From the NCBI GenBank assembly GCA_035544675.1, contig DATKCA010000268.1, positions 1 through 61,626 of the forward strand: a stretch of DNA of 61,626 nt. Direction: 5' to 3'. The translations under genes were made by a program, and so were the position numbers. The DNA comes from DATKCA01 sp035544675. Lineage in GTDB: Bacteria > Acidobacteriota > Thermoanaerobaculia > Gp7-AA8. The notes under the pieces are model-generated. The model was not told where the DNA came from, searched no databases, and was given only the letters and a program-made list of their open reading frames with translations. Of this stretch, positions 51,372 to 58,763 are shown piece after piece. The number at the start of each line of letters is the position of its first letter. The stretch's first letter is position 1.

Positions 51372-51801
51372 GCCCCGCCGGCTGCGGCATCGTATCAACG
51401 CGGACCTGCTGGTGTTGAGCCGTGGGCAGCGCGTCGATCTCTCCTCCGGCCCCCGCCGCGGCCGGTCGCTCGAACACCTCCGGTGTCTGCGGCGAATCGG
51501 TCTCCGTCGGCAGCTCCTCGGAGAAGCGGCCGTAGCTGTTGCCAAGGCGGAGCTTGGCGCCGTGGGTGAGGGGAGCGACCCTGATCCGCTTGCCGTTGAC
51601 GTACGTCCCGTTGGCGCTGGCCAGGTCGTGGAGGACGAAGAATCCTCGCTCGAACACGATCTCGGCGTGATGGCGCGAGACCTTGGGATCGCGAAGGATG
51701 ATGTCGTTGCCCGGGTCGCGCCCGACCGTGAAAGGCCGGTGCGTCTGCAGGCGATAACTTTTCTCCGTGCCGTCGAGGCCCACGAAGAAGATCTTGGCCA
51801 T
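51349..51801 (-). CDS. FHA-domain protein (0-frame product)
   Basis: A 150-residue protein. The FHA phosphothreonine-binding fold covers residues about 1-95 with FTVGRDPGNDIILRDPKVSRHHAEI and SANGTYVNGKRI, so the Gly-Arg, Ser-Arg-His and Asn-Gly residues that contact phosphopeptides are intact. A Pro/Gln-rich linker ends QDDLKKK. The last codons CTA AAA AAA AAG TAA form a slippery site. A TAGAAT box lies 8 bases before the ATG. The pThr partner is unknown; the only kinase-like protein here is a pseudokinase. Confidence 0.92.
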   Translation of the reverse strand: MAKIFFVGLDGTEKSYRLQTHRPFTVGRDPGNDIILRDPKVSRHHAEIVFERGFFVLHDLASANGTYVNGKRIRVAPLTHGAKLRLGNSYGRFSEELPTETDSPQTPEVFERPAAAGAGGEIDALPTAQHQQVRVDTMPQPAGQDDLKKK

Positions 51802-51809
51802 GTCGCGTG

Positions 51810-51815
51810 ATTCTA
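51810..51815 (-). promoter_or_regulatory. -10-like box (TAGAAT) 8 bases before the FHA gene
   Basis: TAGAAT on the minus strand, an 8-base spacer, then ATG at 51801. There is no ribosome site. Confidence 0.5.
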
Positions 51816-51833
51816 GCAGCTTGCGGCTGCGGG

Positions 51834-52220
51834 CTAGTGCTGGGTGGAGGCCCGCGGCCGCCGGATCTCTGTCACAAGCTGTTCAATGGACACCGGTTTC
51901 GTCAGCCAGCACTGGATCCGGGGATCGCGCCGGTCGAGCGCCGGCGCAGCCTGGCCGCTGATCACGATGATGGGGATCTCGGCGGTGGCCTGGTCGTCGC
52001 CGAGTCGGGTGAGGACCTCGGCGCCGTCCATGAGGGGCATGAGCCAGTCGAGCAGGATGACGTCCGGCTTCTCGCCGCGACTGATGCGCTCGACTGCCTC
52101 CGCGCCGTTCGCGGCCAGCTTCACTTCGAAGCCGCGCTGGTTCAGGCCGATGGCATACAGCCGGCGCGCGTCGGCGTCGTCTTCGACGATGAGGATTTTC
52201 GGCCTGGTCACACGCGCCAT
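51834..52220 (-). CDS. Single-domain response regulator
   Basis: A 128-residue receiver with no output domain. It has ILIVEDDADARRLY (acidic pair), the phospho-Asp in VILLDWLMPLMDG, IIVISGQ (Ser/Thr switch region) and the Lys in CWLTKPVS. Such CheY-like proteins relay phosphate or act by protein contact. The gene is followed 32 bases later by the FHA gene, which has its own -10 box. A CAGAAT box lies 8 bases before its ATG. The cognate kinase is not apparent; NtrY at 37-39 kb is encoded with its own regulator. Confidence 0.9.
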   Translation of the reverse strand: MARVTRPKILIVEDDADARRLYAIGLNQRGFEVKLAANGAEAVERISRGEKPDVILLDWLMPLMDGAEVLTRLGDDQATAEIPIIVISGQAAPALDRRDPRIQCWLTKPVSIEQLVTEIRRPRASTQH

Positions 52221-52228
52221 TTGTGCAG

Positions 52229-52234
52229 ATTCTG
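52229..52234 (-). promoter_or_regulatory. -10-like box (CAGAAT) 8 bases before the response-regulator gene
   Basis: CAGAAT on the minus strand, 8 bases, then ATG at 52220, without a ribosome site. Confidence 0.45.
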
Positions 52235-52254
52235 TGCGCGTTACGACAGGCCTA

Positions 52255-52343
52255 GCCGTTAGTCCTTAGTCCTTAGGCCTTAGTCCTTAGGAGGACCTCG
52301 CACGTTTTCGCATCGTCCTAACGCCTAACGCCTAAGGCCTGAC
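52255..52343. repeat. TAGTCCT/CCTAACG heptamer inverted repeat upstream of pyrR
   Basis: About five TAGTCCT-type units (52257-52292) and three or four complementary GCCTAAC-type units (52315-52341) flank a 22-base centre. The array sits in the divergent region between the response regulator and pyrR, 10 bases before a TATTCT box (52351-52356) that may be the pyr promoter. Confidence 0.75.
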
Positions 52344-52396
52344 ACCGTGCTATTCTCCCGCGGCCGCCGCGCACCGCGGCCGGGGACAGGCGGGTC

Positions 52397-52933
52397 ATGA
52401 ACGTCAAAAAGCGACTGCTCGACGCGGCGCGGATGAGTCGCGCCATCCGCCGCATGGCCATCGAGATCGTCGAGAAAAACCGTGGCATCGAAGACCTCAT
52501 CATCGTGGGCATCCGCAGCCGTGGCGTGCCCATCGGCGAGCGCATCGCCAAAGAGATCGAGCAGCTGGAGGGGCAGCCGGTGCCGTTCGGCATCCTCGAC
52601 ATCACGCTGTACCGCGACGACCTGACCACCATCGCGCCGCAGCCGGTGGTCAAGCCGACCAAGCTTCCCGAGCCGATCGACGACAAGATCGTCGTGCTCG
52701 TCGACGACGTGCTGTACACCGGCCGCACCGTGCGCTCCGCGCTGGACGCGCTCATCGACTTCGGCCGGCCCAAGGCCGTCCAGCTGGCCGTGCTCATCGA
52801 CCGCGGTCATCGCGAGCTGCCCATCCATGCCGATGTCATCGGCAAGACGGTGCCGACCGACGCGAACGAGGTCATCAAGGTGAAGCTCGAGGAGACCGAT
52901 GGCGAGGACGAGGTTCTGATCATGGAGAAGTGA
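52397..52933 (+). CDS. pyrR: PyrR: pyrimidine operon regulator / uracil phosphoribosyltransferase
   Basis: A 178-residue PRTase-fold protein that in other bacteria binds pyr mRNA with UMP to cause attenuation, and has weak uracil phosphoribosyltransferase activity. Marks: SRAIRRMAIEIVEKNRG, IVGIRSRGVPIGERI, GILDITLYRDDLT, the PRPP loop VLVDDVLYTGRTVRSAL and LIDRGHRELPI. It heads pyrR-pyrB-pyrC. A GC-rich hairpin (CGGCCGC/GCGGCCG) lies between the TATTCT box and the ATG, but I cannot recognise a canonical PyrR-binding attenuator. Confidence 0.95.
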   Translation: MNVKKRLLDAARMSRAIRRMAIEIVEKNRGIEDLIIVGIRSRGVPIGERIAKEIEQLEGQPVPFGILDITLYRDDLTTIAPQPVVKPTKLPEPIDDKIVVLVDDVLYTGRTVRSALDALIDFGRPKAVQLAVLIDRGHRELPIHADVIGKTVPTDANEVIKVKLEETDGEDEVLIMEK

Positions 52934-52950
52934 GTGGAAACCGGTAACCG

Positions 52951-53892
52951 ATGCGAACTGAAAACGCTCTCCGCTCCAAGGATCTGCTCGGAATCGAGCC
53001 CCTCACTCCCGAAGAGATCACCCTGATCCTCGACACGGCCGAAGGCTTCAAGGAAGTCAGCGAGCGGCCGGTGAAGAAGGTGCCGGCGCTCCGCGGGCAG
53101 CTGGTCATCAATCTGTTCATGGAGGCGTCCACGCGCACGCGCGTGTCGTTCGAGATCGCCGAGAAGCGCCTCTCCGCCGACACGCTGAACTTCTCGGCTG
53201 CCGGCTCGGCTGTGGAGAAGGGAGAGACGCTGCTCGACACGGCCCAGAACCTGATGGCCATGAGGCCGGACATGATCGTCATCCGCCACAAGCATCCCGG
53301 CGCGCCGAAGATGCTGGCGGACCGGTTGCCCGCCGCGGTGATCAACGCCGGCGACGGCGCTCACGAGCACCCCACCCAGGCGCTCCTGGACGCCTTCACC
53401 ATCCGCGAGCGCCTCGGCCGGCTGCAGGGCGTCAACGTCTCGATCATCGGCGACATCGCCCACTCCCGCGTGGTCCGCTCCAACATCCACCTGCTGACCA
53501 AGATGAAGGCGAAGGTCACGCTGGCGGCTCCGCCCACGCTCATGCCGGTGGAGATCGAGCGGATGGGCGTGCGCGTCGTCACCACGCTCGACGAGGCGCT
53601 GGAGGGCGCGGACGTGGTCATGATGCTCCGCATCCAGCTGGAGCGGCAGGGGAAGCTCAGCTTCCCGTCGCTGCGCGAGTACTACAACACGTTCGGCCTG
53701 ACGGCGGAACGCCTCCGCCGCGCCAAAGACGGCGTTCTGGTCATGCACCCCGGCCCCATGAACCGCGGCGTGGAGATCGCCTCGGACGTGGCCGACGGGC
53801 CGTACTCGGTCATCCTCGAGCAGGTCACCAACGGCGTGGCCGTGCGCATGGCGGCGCTCTACCTCCTGGCCGGAGGTCACCTTGCCGAATAA
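52951..53892 (+). CDS. pyrB: Aspartate carbamoyltransferase catalytic subunit
   Basis: A 313-residue enzyme that joins carbamoyl phosphate and aspartate. It has the carbamoyl-phosphate site FMEASTRTRVSFE, the second site GDGAHEHPTQALLDAF, DIAHSRVVRSNI, and MHPGPMNRGVEI. No pyrI regulatory chain follows, so this is the class that works with dihydroorotase PyrC or as a trimer. The 17-base gap from pyrR contains one CCGGTAA-type heptamer unit. The pyrC start lies inside its end (11-base overlap). Confidence 0.97.
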   Translation: MRTENALRSKDLLGIEPLTPEEITLILDTAEGFKEVSERPVKKVPALRGQLVINLFMEASTRTRVSFEIAEKRLSADTLNFSAAGSAVEKGETLLDTAQNLMAMRPDMIVIRHKHPGAPKMLADRLPAAVINAGDGAHEHPTQALLDAFTIRERLGRLQGVNVSIIGDIAHSRVVRSNIHLLTKMKAKVTLAAPPTLMPVEIERMGVRVVTTLDEALEGADVVMMLRIQLERQGKLSFPSLREYYNTFGLTAERLRRAKDGVLVMHPGPMNRGVEIASDVADGPYSVILEQVTNGVAVRMAALYLLAGGHLAE

Positions 53893-55198
53893 CGCGCTGC
53901 TGATCAGCGGCGGCCGCGTCGTCGACCCATCCCAGAACCTCGATGCGAAGCTCGACCTCCTCATCGAGGACGGCTCGGTCGTCGAAGTCGGCAGGAACCT
54001 GAAAGCCAGCGTGGAAAGGCTCGATGCCACGGGGCTGGTCGTCACGCCCGGCTTCATCGACATCCACACCCATCTGCGCGAGCCGGGGCAGGAGCACAAG
54101 GAGACCATCGCCACGGGCACGCGCGCCGCCGTGGCCGGCGGATACACGGCCGTCTGCGCGATGGCCAACACGGTCCCGCCGAACGACGAGCGCGCGGTCA
54201 CCGAGATGGTGCTGGCCGAGGCGGCGCGGAACGGAGCGTGCCGGGTGTATCCGGTGGGAGCGGTCAGCAAAGGGCTCAAGGGCGAAGCCCTGGCCGAGCT
54301 GGCCGATCTTCACGCCGGCGGCTGCGTGGCTGTCAGCGACGACGGCAAGCCTGTGTACAACGCCCAGCTCATGCGGCGGGCGCTGGAGTACTGCCGCATG
54401 CTCGGCATCCCGGTCATCGCCCACGAAGAGGACGCCAACCTCAGCGAGGGCGGCGTCATGCACGAGGGCTACTACTCCACGCTGCTCGGCCTGGGCGGCA
54501 TCCCGGCGGCGTCGGAAGAGACGCTGGTGGCGCGCGACGTCATCCTGGCCGCGCTGACGGGCGCGCATCTGCACATCGCCCATCTCTCCACGGCCGGAGC
54601 CGCGGCGGCCGTCCGGTCGGCCCGGAAGGCGGGGGTCAGGGTCACGTGTGAAGTCGCGCCGCATCACATCGCTTTGACCGACGAGGCGCTGGCTTCGTTC
54701 TCGACGAACCTGAAGATGAGCCCGCCGCTTCGCTCACCCGCGCATCGCGACGCCGTGATCGAGGCCATCGCCGACGGCACCGTCGACGCCATCGCCACGG
54801 ACCATGCCCCGCATCACGTCGACGAGAAGAACGTCGAGTTCGACCTGGCGCCGTTCGGCGTGATCGGCCTGGAGACGGCCTTCGCGGTGTGTCACGAGCG
54901 TCTGGTGATCTCCCGAACGATCTCGCTGGCGCGCCTGGTCGACCTCTTCTCCTGCGGGCCGGCCCGGGTCTTCAACCTTCCCGGCGGCACTCTGCGCCCC
55001 GGGAGCCTCGGCGACGTCACGCTCGTCGATCCGGAAGGTCTGTACGTGGTCGATCTCCGCTTCCAGTCGAAGGCGTCCAACTCGCCGTTCATCGGTGAGC
55101 GCCTCCGCGGCCGTGTGGCCGCGACCGTCGTGGGCGGCGCGGTGCGCTACGACACGCGCGCTCTGACCGCAGAGAAACCGAAGCGGAAAAGCCGATGA
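53882..55198 (+). CDS. pyrC: Dihydroorotase (class I)
   Basis: A 438-residue amidohydrolase that closes carbamoyl aspartate to dihydroorotate. It starts at TTG with a GGAGG site 6 bases upstream. Metal ligands and motifs are seen: GFIDIHTHLREPGQEHKE, PVIAHEED, HLHIAHLSTAGA, and the catalytic Asp in DAIATDHAPHH, with SCGPARVF near the end. It is the active class-I form, not the PyrC' pseudoenzyme, because HxH and the Asp are kept. The overlap with pyrB fits a PyrB-PyrC complex. A response regulator overlaps its stop by ATGA. Confidence 0.97.
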   Translation: MPNNALLISGGRVVDPSQNLDAKLDLLIEDGSVVEVGRNLKASVERLDATGLVVTPGFIDIHTHLREPGQEHKETIATGTRAAVAGGYTAVCAMANTVPPNDERAVTEMVLAEAARNGACRVYPVGAVSKGLKGEALAELADLHAGGCVAVSDDGKPVYNAQLMRRALEYCRMLGIPVIAHEEDANLSEGGVMHEGYYSTLLGLGGIPAASEETLVARDVILAALTGAHLHIAHLSTAGAAAAVRSARKAGVRVTCEVAPHHIALTDEALASFSTNLKMSPPLRSPAHRDAVIEAIADGTVDAIATDHAPHHVDEKNVEFDLAPFGVIGLETAFAVCHERLVISRTISLARLVDLFSCGPARVFNLPGGTLRPGSLGDVTLVDPEGLYVVDLRFQSKASNSPFIGERLRGRVAATVVGGAVRYDTRALTAEKPKRKSR

Positions 55199-55566
55199 AG
55201 CGAATCGTCATCGTCGATGACTCTCCGGGGTATTGCGATCTCTGGTCGAACTTCATCAGCGAGCGTTACGCCACGGCCAGTGTGGAGACGTACAGGCATC
55301 CCTACGACGCGCTGCCGAAGATCGACGCGTCCATCGATCTGTTGATCGTGGACCTGGAGATGCCGGGCATGGACGGGAAGAAGTTCGTCGATTTCGCGCG
55401 CCAGCGCGGTCTCTCCCCGCGGCGGATCGTGGTCACGTCATCGCATTCCTCTGAAGAGCTGCACGAGCGCTTCCGGATCGGCGAGACCATCGCCGTGATC
55501 AACAAGACCGAGGCGAAGCAGCAGGAGGCGTTTCTCATGATCCTGGACAGCGTGATGCGGCGTTGA
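55195..55566 (+). CDS. Single-domain response regulator attached to the pyr operon
   Basis: A 123-residue receiver starting at the ATGA overlap with pyrC. It has RIVIVDDSPGYCDLW, the phospho-Asp in LLIVDLEMPGMDGKKF, and VVTSSHSS. The usual Lys is in INKTEAKQQ. It is a separate CheY-like protein with no output domain, so its co-translation with dihydroorotase is odd. It could be the first gene of a pilT-related unit instead, since the second pilT follows after the repeat region. Role unknown. Confidence 0.88.
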   Translation: MKRIVIVDDSPGYCDLWSNFISERYATASVETYRHPYDALPKIDASIDLLIVDLEMPGMDGKKFVDFARQRGLSPRRIVVTSSHSSEELHERFRIGETIAVINKTEAKQQEAFLMILDSVMRR

Positions 55567-55576
55567 GGGGGGAGGC

Positions 55577-55738
55577 CGAAGGATGAAGGATGAAGGATGA
55601 AGGATGAACGCGCTTTCACCATCGCGTTTCATGAACGCGTTCATCGTTCGTTGCGTTCATCCTTCATCCTTCATCCTTCAAACGTGGAGATCACCGGAAC
55701 GTTCATCCCTGATGTTCATCCTTCATCTTTTATCCTTC
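55577..55738. repeat. GAAGGAT/ATCCTTC heptamer inverted array before the second pilT
   Basis: Arms 55585-55611 and 55653-55679 are perfect 27-base complements made of GAAGGAT units. The 41-base loop contains a smaller GAACGCG-type palindrome. A third block of complementary units runs 55702-55738. The array fills most of the 235-base gap between the response regulator and pilT. Confidence 0.88.
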
Positions 55739-55789
55739 CCCCCTTTCCCCCCGGTACCGCCCATCACTTCCTCCGGCATTCATCACTCG

Positions 55790-55795
55790 TATAAT
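55790..55795 (+). promoter_or_regulatory. -10 box (TATAAT) 6 bases before the second pilT GTG
   Basis: A perfect TATAAT, six bases, then GTG at 55802, with no ribosome site. The transcript would be leaderless. It supports the GTG start over upstream codons in the repeat array. Confidence 0.6.
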
Positions 55796-55801
55796 CCCTC
55801 T

Positions 55802-57268
55802 GTGACCGCTCCGACGCCCGCGGCCGCCCCGGCCGCCGCACAACAGCCGACGCTGAACGACCTTCTGGTCTACACCGGAAAGCAGCAGGCCTCCGATCTG
55901 CACCTCAAGCCGATGCGGCCGCCGCTCATCCGCGTGAACGGGAAGCTGTACGCCATCCCGGGGACCGAGCCGCTGAAGCCCGCCGACCTGGAGAAGATGC
56001 TGCTGCCGATCCTCAACCGGGCCCAGCGCGACAAGTTCGACAACATCCAGTCGGTGGACTTCGGCTACGGCGTTCCGGGAGTGGCCCGTTTCCGCGGGAA
56101 CCTGTACATGCAGCGCGGCACGGTCGGGGCGGTCTTCCGCCGGATTCCGATCCAGATCCTCGGCATCGACAAGCTGGAGCTGCCGAAAGCCATCCATGAC
56201 ATGACTCAGATCCCCGACGGTCTGGTCCTGGTCACCGGCCCGACCGGATCCGGCAAGTCGACGACGCTGGCCGCGATGATCTCGGAGATCTCGGAGCGCG
56301 AGCCGCTGCACATCGTCACGATCGAGGATCCGATCGAGTTCCTCTTCATCGACCGGCTGGCCGCCATCTCGCAGCGCGAGGTGGGGACCGACACGCCGTC
56401 GTTCAGGGAAGCGTTGCGGAACTCGATGCGCCAGGATCCGGACGTGATCATGGTCGGCGAGATGCGGGACGTCGAGACGATGCAGACGGTCATGACCGCC
56501 GCCGAAACGGGCCACCTGGTCTTCTCGACGCTGCATACCAACAACGCCGCACAGACGATCGACCGGATCATCGACGCATTCCCCGCCGATCAGCACAAGC
56601 AGATCCGCTCCCAGATCTCGCTGGTCCTGCGCGGGATCATCTCGCTGAAGCTGGTCAAGACGCGCGAGGGAAAGATGACCGCGGCGGTCGAGATCCTGAA
56701 GAACTCGCCGCGCATCGCCAAGCTCATCGAGGACGGACTGACCAAGGACATCCTCGAGGAAATGGAGAGCTCGGTCGGCCTCTACCGCATGCAGTCGATG
56801 AACCAGTCCCTGGTCGCCCTGCTGGTTCACCAGAAGATCACGTATCAGGATGCCATGGCCCTGGCCAGCGATCCCGACGACCTTTCACTGAAAATACGCA
56901 AGCTCTTCCCCCAGATCGAAGAGCGAGTCCGCCAGGGAGGAGACATGGCCCCCAGCTACTCCGATTTCTCTCAGATCACCGAGCTCATGGACATCAAGCG
57001 ACTCTACGAAGAGCAGGAAGGCCAGTGGCGGCAGCGCGTCGCGGACAAGGACGAGGAGCTGCAGACGCTGCGGCACGACATCGAGGCTCTCCGGGAGCGC
57101 GCCCAGGACCAGAGCTCGGGCACCTCGGCCAAGGACGAGGAGATCCTGCGCATGCGCGGCGAGGTCGAGCGGCTCCGCGCCGACGCGCAGCAGAAGATCA
57201 ACCAGCTTCAGGAGCGCATCAAGGAGCTGAACCAGAAGCTGATGGGCGGCACGGGGGCGAAGAGATAA
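55802..57268 (+). CDS. PilT-family ATPase with C-terminal coiled-coil extension
   Basis: A 488-residue motor, about 110 residues longer than typical PilT. After an Ala/Pro-rich N-terminus (1-15) comes the PilT core: QASDLHLKPMRPPLIRVNGK, Walker A GPTGSGKST, IVTIEDPIEFLF, Walker B VIMVGEMRD, and the His box HLVFSTLHT. From residue about 375 a long charged coiled-coil follows (RLYEEQEGQWRQRVADKDEE and EIEALRERAQ-like heptads to the end), absent from usual PilT and from the first copy at 16.5 kb. It may dock the motor to a partner. The start is a GTG directly behind a TATAAT box. Confidence 0.92.
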   Translation: MTAPTPAAAPAAAQQPTLNDLLVYTGKQQASDLHLKPMRPPLIRVNGKLYAIPGTEPLKPADLEKMLLPILNRAQRDKFDNIQSVDFGYGVPGVARFRGNLYMQRGTVGAVFRRIPIQILGIDKLELPKAIHDMTQIPDGLVLVTGPTGSGKSTTLAAMISEISEREPLHIVTIEDPIEFLFIDRLAAISQREVGTDTPSFREALRNSMRQDPDVIMVGEMRDVETMQTVMTAAETGHLVFSTLHTNNAAQTIDRIIDAFPADQHKQIRSQISLVLRGIISLKLVKTREGKMTAAVEILKNSPRIAKLIEDGLTKDILEEMESSVGLYRMQSMNQSLVALLVHQKITYQDAMALASDPDDLSLKIRKLFPQIEERVRQGGDMAPSYSDFSQITELMDIKRLYEEQEGQWRQRVADKDEELQTLRHDIEALRERAQDQSSGTSAKDEEILRMRGEVERLRADAQQKINQLQERIKELNQKLMGGTGAKR

Positions 57269-57295
57269 AGCAGGCCTTAGGCCTTTGGAACTGCA

Positions 57296-57679
57296 ATGCC
57301 TTCTTCCCCTTCCCAGGACCTCCAGACCTTCCCCAATCCGAATCCCGAGCGCGACTACGAGATCTTCTTCGAGGCGCCGGAGTTCACCTGTCTCTGTCCG
57401 ATGACCGGACAGCCCGACTTCGCCACGATCCGCATCCGCTACGTGCCGCACGAGAGGTGCGTCGAGCTCAAGTCGCTGAAGCTCTATCTCTGGTCGTTCC
57501 GCGACGAGGGGACCTTTCACGAGGCGGTCACCAACCGCATCGCCGGCGACCTCATCGCGACGCTCGATCCGCGCTTCATCGAGGTCGAGGGCGACTTCTA
57601 CGTTCGCGGCGGCATCAAGACCAAGGTGAAGGTCACGCACAGGAGGGAGAGTTCTCCGTTACAGGCCACTAAGCTCTAA
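57296..57679 (+). CDS. queF: NADPH-dependent 7-cyano-7-deazaguanine reductase (QueF, YkvM type)
   Basis: A 127-residue tunnel-fold enzyme that reduces preQ0 to preQ1 in queuosine synthesis. It has the nucleophile Cys in FTCLCPMTGQPDFATI, the acidic partner in that loop region, the CVELKSLKLYLWSFRDEG substrate/NADPH motif and TFHEAVTNRI. It is the short, unimodular form. No other queuosine gene (queC, queD, queE, tgt) is near, and no preQ1 riboswitch is recognised upstream. It begins 27 bases after pilT and may be co-transcribed. Confidence 0.94.
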   Translation: MPSSPSQDLQTFPNPNPERDYEIFFEAPEFTCLCPMTGQPDFATIRIRYVPHERCVELKSLKLYLWSFRDEGTFHEAVTNRIAGDLIATLDPRFIEVEGDFYVRGGIKTKVKVTHRRESSPLQATKL

Positions 57680-57727
57680 GGCCGCCGCCAGGACTGGCGG
57701 CGCTCCACGGATCAGGAGCTTAGAGCT
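57672..57727. terminator. Nested palindrome between queF and the convergent unknown gene
   Basis: An outer pair (AGCTCTAAG at 57672-57680 with CTTAGAGCT at 57719-57727) encloses the inner palindrome CGCCGCCA-GGAC-TGGCGGCG (57683-57702). The inner core is shared with the element inside the gene at 32.9 kb. Position suggests a bidirectional terminator. Confidence 0.7.
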
Positions 57728-58763
57728 CCACCCCCACATCCCTCCGCAAACGCCACTCCGCATTCACGCGCTCCACGAACAGCGGGCGCCCTCCTTCGAG
57801 CCACTCCGAGAGGATGCCGGCGCTGACCTCGTCCAGCGACCCGACGATCGACAGCGAGGCCGCCTCCGCGATGCGGGCGAGGGGCTTCTCCAGCTCCGCG
57901 ACGGCGCGCGCCGACCGCGCCAGCGTTCCGGCCAGCTCGATGTCGCGCTCCATGGCCATCATGCGGCTGGCGGTGAGAGCCAGGAGCACGGACGCGTTCC
58001 AGTTCGTCCTCTCCGGCCATCCCGGCGGAGGGATGAAGTCGAGCATGCCGGCGGCATCGGCCAGGGCGGCCACGTGACGCTCGGTCGCCGTGTGCAGCGG
58101 CTCGAGGTCGGCGTGGAACAGCATCGCGTACGTCTCGTCGTCGTCCTCCAGCGCGAGCGACGACGCCATCGCTCCCTTGGCCGTCTGGTCGGCCTCGATC
58201 GGGATGGCCCCCAAGAACCTCGCTCCGTACTGGGCGGTGAGCTGCGCCAGCTGTTCCAGAGCAGCCAGGTTCGTGGTCACGGGAAACATCACCGGGACGG
58301 CCGCGCCCCACGGCAGCGCGCGAAGCTGTGCGATGACGAAGAGGTCCTCGAGACGGGCGAAGTCGAGCGGCCACGCCGCGATGATGACGGTGGAGCCGGG
58401 CGGGACCTCGCGCGGAAGGTCGCTCCGCGTGGACACGAGATGAGCGGCCGCGAGACGGAGGCCGGTACACGCCCGCAGCGCCTCGCCGCCCCGCCCGAAG
58501 ACCGCCTCCGCGAACTCCGTCGCGTCGATGAGGACCGGTGAGGCCAGCCGGGCTGCACCGCGCTCCAGCTCGTCGGTGACGTTGTCGCACACCGTCACCT
58601 CCGCGCGATCGGCCGCGCTGGCGCGCAGGTCGAGATAATCGATCGAGACCGGCATGGCCCGGCGCGCGCTGTACGGCGAGAGCGCGGTGGCAGCCCAGAA
58701 GGGCGGCTCCGGCGCGGGAGAGCGTCTGATCCGAAGCGGCCCTCCCTTGCGATAGATGATCAC
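57720..58763 (-). CDS. Conserved-looking protein of unknown function, encoded after ribE
   Basis: A 347-residue soluble protein with no signal peptide or membrane helix. Residues about 35-210 alternate strands and helices (PVLIDATEFAEAVFG, GSTVIIAAWPLDFARLEDLF, AVPVMFPVTTNLAALEQL, FLGAIPIEADQTAKG), resembling a P-loop/MinD-like or other Rossmann-type fold without its Walker A. The rest is helical (MMAMERDIELAGTLARSARAV). Its ATG overlaps the ribE stop (ATGA), so it is co-translated with riboflavin genes. I do not recognise the family; a link to flavin use is only positional. Confidence 0.7.
   Translation of the reverse strand: MIIYRKGGPLRIRRSPAPEPPFWAATALSPYSARRAMPVSIDYLDLRASAADRAEVTVCDNVTDELERGAARLASPVLIDATEFAEAVFGRGGEALRACTGLRLAAAHLVSTRSDLPREVPPGSTVIIAAWPLDFARLEDLFVIAQLRALPWGAAVPVMFPVTTNLAALEQLAQLTAQYGARFLGAIPIEADQTAKGAMASSLALEDDDETYAMLFHADLEPLHTATERHVAALADAAGMLDFIPPPGWPERTNWNASVLLALTASRMMAMERDIELAGTLARSARAVAELEKPLARIAEAASLSIVGSLDEVSAGILSEWLEGGRPLFVERVNAEWRLRRDVGVEL

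Noticed and set aside
52344..52396. PyrR-binding attenuator before pyrR
   Set aside because: A GC-rich hairpin exists, but neither a terminator with a T-run nor the conserved binding-loop sequence could be identified.
55604..55801. Longer N-terminus for the second PilT
   Set aside because: It is repeat-derived sequence upstream of a TATAAT box, so it is probably not transcribed with the gene.
57280..57295. preQ1 riboswitch upstream of queF
   Set aside because: The gap to the preceding gene is only 27 bases, too short for the aptamer.
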